DNA of 64,000 nucleotides, taken from NCBI RefSeq assembly GCF_963576545.1, contig NC_083637.1, positions 23,788,007-23,852,006 of the forward strand, written 5' to 3'. The DNA is from Limanda limanda (Eukaryota; Chordata; Actinopteri; Pleuronectiformes; Pleuronectidae). The position numbers were made by a program, and so were the translations under genes. Below, one piece after another: positions 47,529-57,949 of the stretch; position 1 is the stretch's first letter, and each line of letters opens with the position of its first letter. The notes under the pieces were generated by a model. That model saw only the letters and a program-made list of their open reading frames with translations, ran no database searches and was not told the DNA's origin.

Positions 47529-48345
47529 ATCCTTTTGGGAAACCGTATTGCACTGGATCCTGGTGTGCAAGCTGCAGTATTGGCCGGACTGTTAACAGAC
47601 CCATTCGGTTTGAATTTAATATTCAAACAAAAGTATTTTCAACCCAGATCATCATCTCTACCTTTTCAGCCACTGCTGATGTTGTAAGTAACTCCTGCTG
47701 CCACAGTTCATGATTTATTAATCATCTCTCCTGAAGTTATTTCAGATTGTGGATTTAAGCGTAGGTGATAAGGAGCCTTTTGAATTTGAATCGTACCGTA
47801 AATCCTCCTGAATTAGATCATTCATTTGTTTCCTCTGCAGAAGAATGCTTTCTGTTTCTGTTTGAATGTTAACAATTGTCCACATGTTCCAAACAGAGGT
47901 GTTTCTGTATCATCGTCTTTGCGGAGTGGTAGAACATTTGAGTTGCGGATGCTCTGAAGTGATTACAACCCTTTTTATTGTTTATGTTTTTGAACCAAGC
48001 CATGATCAACTTTCACTACTGTACATCACACAGGTTCTTTCTGAATTAGCTTTAACAATTTGATCTGAATGTTTTGAAGTGAGTGGCCAGTCAGACGGAA
48101 AACTAATGTCACCATTATCGCTGGTGTTTCTGGTGCAAGTGAAGGAAAAGATCCTGACATCTATTGGAACTCCTCCTTTTATCATTCAGAACAGTTGAAA
48201 TTATTTTTTGTTGTTTTTAACTGGAAGTGGATCTTAATTATGCATTTTCTTTTAAGCGTACTCTCTTCATTCTCTTCATCTCTAATTCCTGTTAGTTATT
48301 TATGTTTCTGGTCTTTTAAAAAAAATAAAGATTGGTTTCCTACTA
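47279..48345 (+). other. armh3: armh3 3'UTR
   Basis: Follows the TGA at 47276-47278. It begins with a (CA)n-(CCCA)n run (47281-47310), then has a TG microsatellite (47466-47526), and ends near an AATAAA signal at 48324-48329. The CA and TG runs could pair within the mRNA. Confidence 0.75.
47466..47526. repeat. (TG)n microsatellite in armh3 3'UTR
   Basis: About 60 bp of uninterrupted TG in the inferred armh3 3'UTR. Confidence 0.95.
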
Positions 48346-48448
48346 TACTACGAGTGATTCCTTTTTTGAAACCTACTCCTATATGTCTAACAACAATATA
48401 ATCATTCTTTGTATCAAAGTGGACCACCAGTCGTCCTCATCAATCCAC

Positions 48449-48473
48449 ACACACACACATTCACACACACACA

Positions 48474-48519
<46 letters not shown>
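48449..48519. repeat. (CA)n microsatellite
   Basis: About 70 bp of CA with CATTCA interruptions, just downstream of the armh3 poly(A) signal. Confidence 0.95.
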
Positions 48520-48520
<1 letters not shown>

Positions 48521-48851
48521 TCCTCTGCTGACATTGCAAAGAGTCAGATTCTGCTACATCAGGTGTCAGTATGAAGCTGGAGCTCCTATGCTGATGGACT
48601 GCAGAAGTGAAAGACCACTTATCATTCAATGAATATGCTCTTTGACAACAAATGGTTTGTCCTACATCATTTCTTTACTTTGCTTTTCCTGTCGAGCAAA
48701 TATGAGCTGTGACTTATGATTTGGTGACTAAGAAGTGATGAAAGGTGATAAAACGGTTGATTGAATAATTTTTGGTGAGAGAACAAGAAATTTGCACAAT
48801 TTGCTCGCACTGTACACTACATGTATCTCCGGAACACAATTAAGGACTTAA

Positions 48852-49676
48852 GGCTCCATTATGCTACTCCGAATCCGTTACGGACGGACGAACGGACAGA
48901 TCGGACGGACACTTTTTCATTTATACTTCTACTTGCTGAAAACAATTCACCGCCAGAGCAGTAGGTGGCGCAACAGAAGACAAGCTTGGAGAAGCCCACC
49001 TCACGAGTAATCAGAAGAAGTCCACGCTGTGTATTGACTTACTCTCCACTTTCCTCACACACAGTGTAGGCTACGATGGCAACTAAATAAAATAAAGTGA
49101 CACACAGCAGGTCAAAATGCTGATGTAATTGTTTCTTAGCGCAGCGGTTCCCCGGTCTTGTTTCCGTACTGTGTTGCTAATTCAAGAGCTTGAAGCTACA
49201 CTGAGCTAGCTAGCTTCCCCCCCAGCTAGCTTCAACCCCATTTCCACACACAGTCAGCAGGAACTCCCGACACTAACTACTACCCAGTTTTTGCTTCTAA
49301 CCTGACGGTATTGTAGAAACAGTGTCATGATAGAAGTGGAATTACAGTCGTGAAACGATTTTTTTGCACTGTTACCACTATTAGCATGGTTTCTAGCCTG
49401 CTAGCGCCGTTATGAAAGCTTGTTATAACCGTCTGTGACCGTGCACACATGCCGTCAGTGCTCTAACGAGCCACCGTCAGCCGGACAACTCCGCTGACTT
49501 AACACACACGTCAGATTAATCGTAGATTCGTAGGTGTGTTTGGGTTTTGGGTACGGAAATGTTGTCGTTAGCGGACCAATCACAGCCAAGGGCTGTCCGT
49601 AGGCTATCAGAAATAAACATGGACCGAGTCGGGCGGTCTGTCCGTGTCCGTCAAAGCGGAGTATTATAAAGGAGCC
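48852..49676. mobile_element. 825 bp non-autonomous DNA transposon, TTAA target duplication
   Basis: The left end GGCTCCATTATGCTACTCCG and right end CGGAGTATTATAAAGGAGCC are imperfect inverted complements about 20 bp long, both flanked by TTAA (48848-48851 and 49677-49680). Subterminal GGACGGAC and GTCCGTGTCCGTC blocks extend the inverted symmetry. There is no transposase frame. TTAA duplication fits piggyBac- or Kolobok-type mobilisation; superfamily not settled. A CTCF-like motif (48958-48971) lies inside. Confidence 0.75.
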
Positions 49677-49689
49677 TTAAGAGACAAAC

Positions 49690-51330
49690 TAATGAGATGT
49701 TTGTGGTCAAAAGTCACAAAATGTTCTTTTTGGCTCATGAACTTGTTTTTGCACAAATGTTCATTTCCATTCATGGATCAACATTTTTTTTTCTTGACAT
49801 TTCAACTTTACTCTCAAAATGCTAAAAAAATATGTTTTTATGCCAGAGAACTCTTCTACACGTCTAAACACATGAACCTGAGCACATGTTACGAGAGGAA
49901 CACATTATTACAACAGAACTTCTTACATTATATTCAAACATTTTTTTAAAAGAAACTCCTGCACAGTCATGGTCCACCAACACTTGTTTTCTTTTTCTCC
50001 TGCTGCTCTCAGGTCTGTCTACAGACTGACTGTACCTGATTGAGATTGCAGTTGTATTTGTCAGGGCAGTGTGATTGGTGAATTGATGACCATTTGTTAT
50101 TTTCAACATAACTCGGGCCAACATCCGCCTGAATCACTAGAAACAACAGGCCCTTTAAAGAAGGCAAAGTGTGGGACTATATATATTTTTATAACAGTAA
50201 AAAACTTGATTACTAGACTCAATGAATACAAATAAAATAGTTGTATTGGATAATGTGTAAAAACAATAAATTAAAGCTTTCCATTATTTCGTTATTGGGT
50301 AAATAAGTGGAACTGATAACATGAAGGGCTCTCTGTGTGCATGACTTTATATTCACTGTACATCATGTGTTGACTCTGCATTACAGAAGTGTGGACATTC
50401 ACTCTGGGAGACTGCAGGTGAAAATGAGGGAGGAACTGGAATCAGTATTCTGCTCGTCACTAACTGTCTGCAAGTGCACCTTGACTAAATATTTGAATCG
50501 ATAAATTCAATATTTAAGTGAGTAGATGGGAACTGTCAGTGCCGGGGTCACGGTCGCTGATGAGGTCACGGTCGCTCTGAGAAAAGTAGCAAACTGTCTC
50601 TCTCCCCTCAGACTCGCTGCTCTTCCATCTACCCCCCCCACCCCCACCCCCACCCCACCCTGTTGTGAAAGTAATTAGCCTGTATCTCTGATAAACTTTG
50701 TCCTCCAGCTTCTCACTAATGATGTCTGCCCCCTCAGGCTCACACAGGCAGCACACACTGAGCCCTTTGTTTGTCGGAAGCTGCTCAAAGTAACTCAATC
50801 TCTTGGATGTGGGAGAAATACGCGCAAAGGTCAGAAGAAGGGATGAAATCAACTCAATCAGAGGCAAATACAGCCGGACGGAGAAGGTCTGAGGTCTGAT
50901 TTTGGACTTATTGCTGACGAACAGAGGTAGATAGATCCACATTGTCTTTGCATTCTCCTCTTTTGGAAGCTAGTTAGTGACACATTAGGTAACAAAACAG
51001 AAGGATTTAAATTGATGCTGAATTACCATTGGTAAAGTGCAGAAGTTGGCGCGCAACACTTCACCCTAAAATCTGATTTAAATCAGTGAAGAGTTAAAAC
51101 TTTTTTTGAGACACCTCTCCCTGTATGTTTGACACTGTTGGTTTGTTGATGTGTTCTGTCATATGACACCTTCTCATCCAGGGAGGGTTGTCCCTCACAT
51201 GCAGATCTCTCTCAGGCTTCTACATGTTTTCTACCAGTTAAAAGTTTCCCTGGAAGTTCATCTTCCCTGTAGTGTATGTCACACCTTGTAGAGACTATTA
51301 GATCCTATGCAGACTGGGATTTGTGAATAC
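49690..51330. other. Intergenic sequence, no gene seen
   Basis: AT-rich sequence downstream of the TTAA element. The only distinctive feature is a C-rich run at 50631-50660. A 142-codon minus-strand frame (50514-50942) crosses that run and has no recognisable domain, so it is not called. Confidence 0.55.
50631..50660 (-). other. C-rich tract; G-quadruplex motif on the minus strand
   Basis: On the minus strand this is runs of three to eight G separated by single T (five G-runs within 30 bp), which meets the usual G3+N1-7 quadruplex pattern. The + strand would be i-motif competent. Confidence 0.8.
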
Positions 51331-51342
51331 AGAGAATACTAC

Positions 51343-51676
51343 GGTGGCAGAGAGAGTTCAACGCTCGATATGGCGACACATGAGCTGCAAAAAGTCACAA
51401 CACATGCAAATAGAAATGTGCTGCAAATTGCAAAAACGACACTGGAAATGTTTCCAGTGGACCCAGAAAAGTGATGAACCTGGCTGTAGTTCAATGCTTT
51501 GTGAAGTTCCATTACTTCTGACGAGTAGCAGACTTCAATCATTTCACAAAGCATTGAATTTGATTTGCGTTGTTAATTTCTGCAACGCATTTGATGTCAG
51601 ATTGATGGAGAATTGTGTTTTTTCGATGTGCATGTGTTTTCTTAAGTTGCAGTGCGTTGAGATCTCTCGGCCACCG
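51343..51676. mobile_element. Fold-back MITE with long imperfect inverted repeats
   Basis: The left end GGTGGCAGAGAGAGTTCAACGC mirrors the right end GCGTTGAGATCTCTCGGCCACC, and similarity continues inward (CACATGCAAAT versus GTGCATGTG). A perfect 16 bp inner pair is present: TTCAATGCTTTGTGAA at 51490-51505 and TTCACAAAGCATTGAA at 51543-51558. There is no coding capacity. Family not named. Confidence 0.65.
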
Positions 51677-51689
51677 CACAATACAAATC

Positions 51690-52940
51690 AAATTTGATCA
51701 CCTACAGTGGGAGGCCCTATTGTATTTCGAAGGATTGGTATTTCCCTTTTGGGCTTTTTCAGGGCCTAGACATGCTCAAATTCTTACCAAACTTTGCAGG
51801 AAATTCCAAACCCTAAAAAGTAATTGTATTCTCGAGTAATTTGAAATGGGCGTGGCAAAATGGCTCAACAGAGCCATCTAAGGAAAACCCCCCAGTTCGC
51901 TTTCACCGATCTTCACAAGAATCGTAGCCCAGGTGTATCATGACTAGACCAAAAAAAAAAGTCTGAGGTGCAATGGGAAAAACCTGACAGAAAGCCCGCC
52001 ATTTTGGATTAAGTGGCCATTTTGGCCGTTTTCTAAATTTTTTCTTTGAATTACTTGTCCCAGGGTTTTCATCAGATCAACTTCATATGGACATGAGTGT
52101 CATCACAACAAGATGGAGGTATAAACTACCTTGAATTTCGAGTTTTCATCACACCGTGTGATCGTGGCATGGCGTAAGAGTTTGATTACACGCCATCAAA
52201 ACACGATGTTCTGTATCTCAGACATACATGGTCCAATCGAGTCCAAACTAGACATGTAGGACAAGAGTCCCGGCCTGATGACATCTACACAGAAATTATG
52301 AATTAAAATCACAGCGCCCCCTGGTGGCAACAGGAAATGTGTTGTTTTTGGAACATCTTACACTTGGAAGTATTCCTCCTCATCACTGACTGCAACCATG
52401 TCAAACTGTGTCAAAAGTGTCTGAAGACGTTGATAATGGCAAAAGATTACTGGGATTTTCGTCAAACACCATATTAGTGGCGTGGCGTCAAAGTTCATCA
52501 TTTCACCGTTAAAACTTCAGTGTTCATGCTTCAGTCTCCCTCAAAATACATTTGTTTAACAACAGCACCCCCCTGAAGATATTTATATGGTTTTATGGAA
52601 CAGGTGTGACAAAATAACTGACTAGCGCCCCCTAAAGTGAAGCCCCGGCACTTAGATTGGCCGACATTTACAAAAATCGATAGGGACATTTGGAGATATA
52701 AACTACTTCTGTGTAAATGATTTCATCACACGGTGTGACCGTGGCGTGGCGCGATGATTTTGATGATTTTGATGATTCGCCAAAAAATAGGGATTTATTA
52801 TAACTCCTCTGTGCATTGTTCTTTCAGCCTCAAACCTCATTCACACATTCACAGTCCCGACCTGATCAGATCCATATCAATATTGACTCATCATTACAGC
52901 GCCACCTGCTGGCTACAGGAAGTGACATGTTTTCAACTTT
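51690..52940. repeat. Modular teleost repeat, 5' copy
   Basis: Begins near GAGGCCCTATTGTATTTCG and includes GGGCTTTTTCAGGGC, a combination also found at about 55150-55215. Internally a module recurs: TCATCACAC-GTGTGA-CGTGGC…ACAGCGCC-CCTG-TGGC-ACAGGAA at about 52145-52340 and about 52725-52930, with a more diverged copy between. The CTCF-like cores lie inside these modules. No transposase or reverse transcriptase frame is seen. Confidence 0.6.
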
Positions 52941-53239
52941 GATGAACTGCTCTTGGCTGTTTTACAATATACAGCTCAAATGAGCTGTATATATAAAAGA
53001 ACACTTCAAAGGATTCATTAAGCCAATAATTCTTTGTTGACAGTTTGCTTTAATGTCACAGTGTCAGTGATGTTAGAATCCTTTGATGTCTTAGATGCAA
53101 AGATGAACGATTTATACGATATAAGAGAGAAAAGAGTGTTTTTGACCTGAACAGATCTATGAGTCAAGTAAAGTGATAGCGATAGCTGTTACTGTTTGGA
53201 GGAAGTGAAACTGTTCTACAGTCGCTGGCACCAGCTGAA

Positions 53240-54919
53240 ATGGAGCAGCAAGAAAATCAACTGGACAGAGAAAGATTCTGCTGTTCGATCTGTGTGGATC
53301 CCTTGAAGGATCCGGTGACTACTGGCTGTGGACACATCTACTGTAGGAGCTGTATTAACACCCACTGGGACAAAGAGGAGGAGAGAGGAAGCTACAGCTG
53401 CCCTCAGTGTAGACAGACCTTCACACCGAGGCCTGTCCTGGTGAAAAACACCATATTAGCTGATTCACTGGAGGAGCTGAAGAAGACTGGACTCCAAGCT
53501 GCTCCTGCTGATCACTGCAATGCTGGACCTGAAGATGTGGCCTGTGATGTCTGCACTGGGAGAAAACTGAAAGCTCTCAAGTCCGGTTTGGTTTGTTTGG
53601 CCTCTTATTGTAAAAAACACCTCCAGCCTCATCCTCAGTCAGCTGCATTGAAGAAGCACAAGCTGGTGGAGCCCTCGGAGAAGCTCCAGGAGAACATCTG
53701 CTCTCTTCACAAGGAGGTGATGAAGATGTTCTGTCGCACTGATCAGCAGTGCATCTGTTATCTCTGCTCTGTGGAGGAACATAAAGACCACGACACAGTG
53801 TCAGCTGAAGCAGAAAGGACTGAGAGGCAGAGAGAGCTCGGGCTGAGGAGACAAACAATCCAGCAGAGAGTCCAGGACATAGAGAAAGACGTGAAGCTGC
53901 TTCAACCGGAGGAGGAGGCCCTCAATGGTTCTGCTGATAAAGCAGTGGAGGACAGTGAGGAGATCTTCACTGAGCTGATCCGTGTGCTGGAGAAAAGAAG
54001 CTCTGATGTGGAGCAGCAGATCAGATCCCAGCATGAAACTGAAGTGAGTCGAGTCAGAGAGCTTCAGGAGAGACTGGAGCAGGAGATCACTGAGCTGAAG
54101 AGAAAAAATCATGACCTGAAGCAGCTCTCAGACACAGAGGATCACAACCAGCTTCTACACAACTACCCCTCACTGTCACCACTCAGTGAATCTACACACT
54201 CATCCAGCATCAGGTTCCGTCCTCTGAGGAACTTTGAGGACGTGACAGCAGCTGTGTCACAGTTCAGAGGTCGACTACAGGACATTCTGAGAGGGACAGA
54301 GACACCGATTTTACAGATTGTGTCTCAAGTGGATGTTTTACTGCGACAACCAGAGCCAGAGACCAGAGCTGACTTCTTAAGATATTCACAGGAAATCACA
54401 CTGGATCCAAACACAGTAAACACATATCTGTTATTATCTGAGGGAAACAGAAAAGTAACATATATGAGCAAAATACCTTATTCTAATCACCCAGACAGAT
54501 TCACTTATAAGCCTCAGGTCCTGAGTAGAGAGTGTCTGACTGGACATTGTTACTGGGAAGTGGAGGTTGAACGTTCGGTGATAGGAGAAGTTGGTGTAGC
54601 AGTCACATACAAGAATATCAGCAGAGCAGGGAACTCAGTTGAATGTTTTTTTGGATTCAATGATAAATCTTGGTCATTATTTTCTTGTAGAAAAAGTTAT
54701 TACTTTCTGTACAACAGGATCGAGACTCCAGTGTCAGGTTCTTGGTCCTCCAGAGTAGGAGTGTACCTGGATCACAGTGCAGGTGTTCTGTCCTTCTACA
54801 GAGTCTCTGACACCATGACTCTCCTCTACAGAGTCCAGACCACATTCACTCAGCCGCTCTATGCTGGAGTTTATCTTTGTAGTTATGGATCCAGAGCTGA
54901 GTTCTGTAAACTTAAATAG
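53240..54919 (+). CDS. Intronless TRIM-family protein (RING, B-boxes, coiled coil, PRY-SPRY), 559 aa
   Basis: Probable RING-type E3 ubiquitin ligase of the teleost TRIM16/TRIM25-like expansion, whose members are often linked to antiviral defence (family knowledge; no function shown here). RING C3HC4: C15, C18, C30, H32, C35, C38, C54, C57. A B-box1-like Cys/His cluster spans about residues 93-131. B-box2 has C154, H157, C165, D168, C173, C176, H181, H184. A coiled coil of Glu/Arg/Leu-rich heptads covers about 190-300. PRY starts near L388 (LDPNTVNTYLLLSEGNRK) and SPRY contains YWEVEV at 438-443, ending near residue 559. The ATG is the first in frame with the RING. All cysteines and histidines of RING and B-box2 are present and the frame is intact, so it looks functional. 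The single exon fits either a retrogene origin or the known intronless fish TRIM subgroup. Exact orthology not assigned. Confidence 0.93.
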   Translation: MEQQENQLDRERFCCSICVDPLKDPVTTGCGHIYCRSCINTHWDKEEERGSYSCPQCRQTFTPRPVLVKNTILADSLEELKKTGLQAAPADHCNAGPEDVACDVCTGRKLKALKSGLVCLASYCKKHLQPHPQSAALKKHKLVEPSEKLQENICSLHKEVMKMFCRTDQQCICYLCSVEEHKDHDTVSAEAERTERQRELGLRRQTIQQRVQDIEKDVKLLQPEEEALNGSADKAVEDSEEIFTELIRVLEKRSSDVEQQIRSQHETEVSRVRELQERLEQEITELKRKNHDLKQLSDTEDHNQLLHNYPSLSPLSESTHSSSIRFRPLRNFEDVTAAVSQFRGRLQDILRGTETPILQIVSQVDVLLRQPEPETRADFLRYSQEITLDPNTVNTYLLLSEGNRKVTYMSKIPYSNHPDRFTYKPQVLSRECLTGHCYWEVEVERSVIGEVGVAVTYKNISRAGNSVECFFGFNDKSWSLFSCRKSYYFLYNRIETPVSGSWSSRVGVYLDHSAGVLSFYRVSDTMTLLYRVQTTFTQPLYAGVYLCSYGSRAEFCKLK

Positions 54920-54928
54920 ACTCGAGTC

Positions 54929-54934
54929 ATTAAA
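54929..54934 (+). other. Weak poly(A) signal candidate for the TRIM gene
   Basis: ATTAAA begins 10 bases after the TRIM stop codon. It is very close to the stop and could be chance; no AATAAA is evident in the next few hundred bases. Confidence 0.2.
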
Positions 54935-55144
54935 AGCAGTGATTAAGATTCTGTGTGTAAATGTTTAACTTCTTTAGTCTCCATGTTTGTTGATCAAAGT
55001 TCGTCGTGGTGACGTTTCTGCTCCGCACAGACATCAGCTGTCAATCAAATACTGACCTTTCTTTATCGCACATATTTACTTCTCACTTTTTAAAGACAGA
55101 AATCTATAATGACACTGACATGAATGTGTTTGAAAGAACCCGAG

Positions 55145-56400
55145 CACCGAGTGGTGGGACGTCCTTTTGTATTTCCAAGGACTTGCATTTCCATGTAAGG
55201 GCTTTTTCAGGGCGAAATCGCTTCGGTGTTTGAGGTTCAACCTCCCTCAAAGTGTATGTGTAGCAACAGCCCCGGTTCATCCTTCGCTGCACATCAATGA
55301 CAACATTGTCTCCTTTGGCGAAGGACACTATGTTGTCATAACTCCACTGTGCATTGTCCTATCACCCCCAAACTTCTGTCTCATGATCAGAGACTAGGGT
55401 TGCAAAATTCCGGGAATATTCAAAGTTGGAAACTTTCAATGGGAATTAACGGGAATATACGGGAATTAACGGGAATAAACGGGAATATTCGGGAATTAAC
55501 GGGAATTAACGGGAAATGTTGTGGGTAATTTATACTAACTGTATTTACCTTGTCATATACAGACATAAATATAAACATTTAGTTTTGTCATAGGCTGATT
55601 TGAGCCCTGAGGAAACTTTGGGCACTTGACTATATGCTTCTGCATTGTTGTGTCATTCTTAACATAGGTCCAGTATTTGCAAATGTACACAGCCTTTCCT
55701 TCTACATTGGATGGGGTGAAATGTCTCCACACATGATATAGTGCACGTGGCATTGTTCAGTAGAATAAGATGAGAAAAAACTTTTTAAAAAAACGCTAAT
55801 GCAATGCCAGAGATATAAATAGTTAGCCAAACAATTGGAATCGTCTGTAAACATATTTTATAATTGATGGATAAATGAATGGAAATAGGCTAGATGAACA
55901 GATGAACAATTCTCAATCAGCATGCTAATATATTTTCCCCAGTAATATCATGGAAACTGACCTGACTAGTTCTGCACACTACAGCAGGCCTCAATAACCC
56001 TGCTGTAGTGTGAAGGATGCTGGGAATTATCTGTGCATGTGATGGAAGAATGCACAGTGGAGGGTTGAAACTCAATGTGCAGCCCGGTTGCATTCCATAC
56101 ATCTTTAAAATAGAGTTTTTAATGATGTTTTTATTGCTCAGCGTTTAATTTGCGTATAATTATTTTTTTCAAAATTCCCAAAATTCCCGAGCTAAACTTC
56201 CCATGGAAAGTTTCCGGAAAGTTTCCGGAAATTTACCGGAAACTTTCCACCCCTTTGCAACCCTATCAGAGACTAAGCCTGAACAGCTCTATGTGTCATT
56301 ATGCGCTTGGTCATCGATCGCTCTCTCCCCCGACCGCAACAGGCTTCAACGTGAAGGTGCTTGGGCCCACAAGTGCTACAACGCAGCCCTAGTTAGACAT
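55145..56400. repeat. Modular teleost repeat, 3' copy, split by a hAT-like insertion
   Basis: The left part (about 55145-55386) shares GGGCTTTTTCAGGGC and ACTCC-CTGTGCATTGT-CT-TCA with the 51.7-52.9 kb repeat. The right part resumes after the insertion at 56266 with AAGCCTGAACAGCTC and GCTTCAACGTGAAGGTGCTTG. The two parts are contiguous once the inserted element and one target copy are ignored. Confidence 0.6.
55395..56265. mobile_element. 871 bp non-autonomous hAT-like element with 8 bp TSD
   Basis: Left terminus TAGGGTTGCAA and right terminus TTGCAACCCTA are perfect inverted complements. Direct duplications TCAGAGAC flank them (55387-55394 and 56266-56273). An 8 bp duplication is diagnostic for hAT-type transposition. 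Subterminal tandem GGGAATTAAC/GGGAATATAC units lie at the left end (about 55430-55520) and GGAAAGTTTCC-type units at the right end. No transposase frame is present, so it depends on an autonomous partner. Confidence 0.85.
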
Positions 56401-57230
56401 TTAATCTTAATTGATCATATATATGTATGAAAATGAAAATGATTAAAATTTGACATTTAGAAATCCTGTCTTCATTACTGAGTTCTTAGTTGGGGGGGCC
56501 TGCAATGGTGGCCAAACCACTGCCCATCAGCTCCTGACTCCCAGCTTCCCTGGTCTTGCCTCATCCACAGCCAGCAGGAGGCTCGTTCTGCCACCTCCAC
56601 CCTCCCACATGAGCTGCTTGGTGCTTGCTCTTTCCGTCCAGGCAGGGAGAGCCGACAGCAGCTGCCATGTAGATTTGGCTTTGAAGCCTCTACAGCCGAT
56701 TTCAAACAGGGAACAGCCAGATCTGCCATCCCTTGGACCTGAACTCTTCAAACAGACACCGACAGGGCCCTCCTCTCATGGGCTGAGAGAGGTAAAGTCG
56801 GAGTACGTTTCCCCGACCAATCCCCCCCGTTTGTGTCAATAAAATCGTTTTTGTTCGACCTTTAAGTTCTGAAGAAGTTGAAAGCAACATCAAGATTTCT
56901 TTTTTTCTACAAAGGAGCCTCATGTCTGTTGAACCTCAACAATAAAAAGTACTTCATGCATTTCTAGTTGATGGGACGACATGCAGATCCACATGTGGCC
57001 TCCGCCGGCGCAGCAGTAGTGAGACGGTAAACATGATTACAACCTTACTCTTCTTCTCCCCTTTTTGCTTTTGTATCTCTCTTTCTCTCACACACTCACT
57101 TGGGTGTGTGTTTGTGTGTGTGTGTGTATTTGCTGAAGGAAATAATGACATGTGTGTGCAGTAACTCAGTTTTAGAGATGATAATGTGCTATAATGTGAC
57201 TGGGAATAATGGCTGTGGAATGGGAAGTGG
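56400..57230. other. Intergenic segment, no gene seen
   Basis: A GC-richer patch (about 56490-56840) carries a 130-codon + frame with no recognisable domain; an AATAAA follows at 56839. It could be a degenerate element fragment. Otherwise nothing recognisable. Confidence 0.4.
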
Positions 57231-57236
57231 GCGTGT

Positions 57237-57244
57237 GTTTGTGT

Positions 57245-57310
<66 letters not shown>
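57237..57310. repeat. (TG)n microsatellite
   Basis: About 74 bp of TG with one TATG interruption. Smaller TG runs follow at about 57469-57493 and 57908-57944. Confidence 0.95.
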
Positions 57311-57313
<3 letters not shown>

Positions 57314-57905
57314 ACCGTAAAATACTTTTTCAGAGATTACTTTGTGCAATGTCTTCTTAATTTGGTCGATCTGAATCCCTTGACAAGAATCTATTCTAAA
57401 TCCTTTACTTTTGTTAGCTATACTGAATATTAGGCAATATATCAACTTCCTGATATAATCTGTGCAATGTGTGTGTGTGTGTGTGTGTGTGTGCTGACAA
57501 CAGCTTAGATGCTCAGACTGAGCCCTGCTATTTTACTGTGTGAAAATCCATTAATGCATGTGGTGTATTTATAACGTTTCATTTACGCATATCAGCCTCC
57601 TCATCAAATATTCATTTGAGGGGGATTGCCTACTTTGTCTCGGCTCAACCTTCAGCCCCAACCCCCCCACCCCTCCCTCCGTCACACCCCATCCCTTCAT
57701 TTCTTTATCTGTGCATCGTCGCCCGTATCTGTGTCTGCACAAAATGGGAAAAAAAAGAAGAGACTGCATTTTTCCAAGGATACACACGAGCAGAGATGGA
57801 ATTCTTGAGGATGTGTGGCACTGTCTTTATTAAAATGTCTCCAACTGAATATTACCTTATGTGTTTCTGTGCCGGCTCACCTGTCTGTGCGGTTCTTCTA
57901 CTGTA

Positions 57906-57944
<39 letters not shown>

Positions 57945-57949
<5 letters not shown>

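Noticed and set aside
53195..53218. Possible interferon-response element upstream of the TRIM gene
   Set aside because: Only one GAAACT half-site (in AAGTGAAACTG) is present; the second GAAA needed for an ISRE is missing.
56450..56842. 130-codon + frame followed by AATAAA
   Set aside because: No recognisable domain and overlapping open frames on the opposite strand; more likely a degenerate element fragment.
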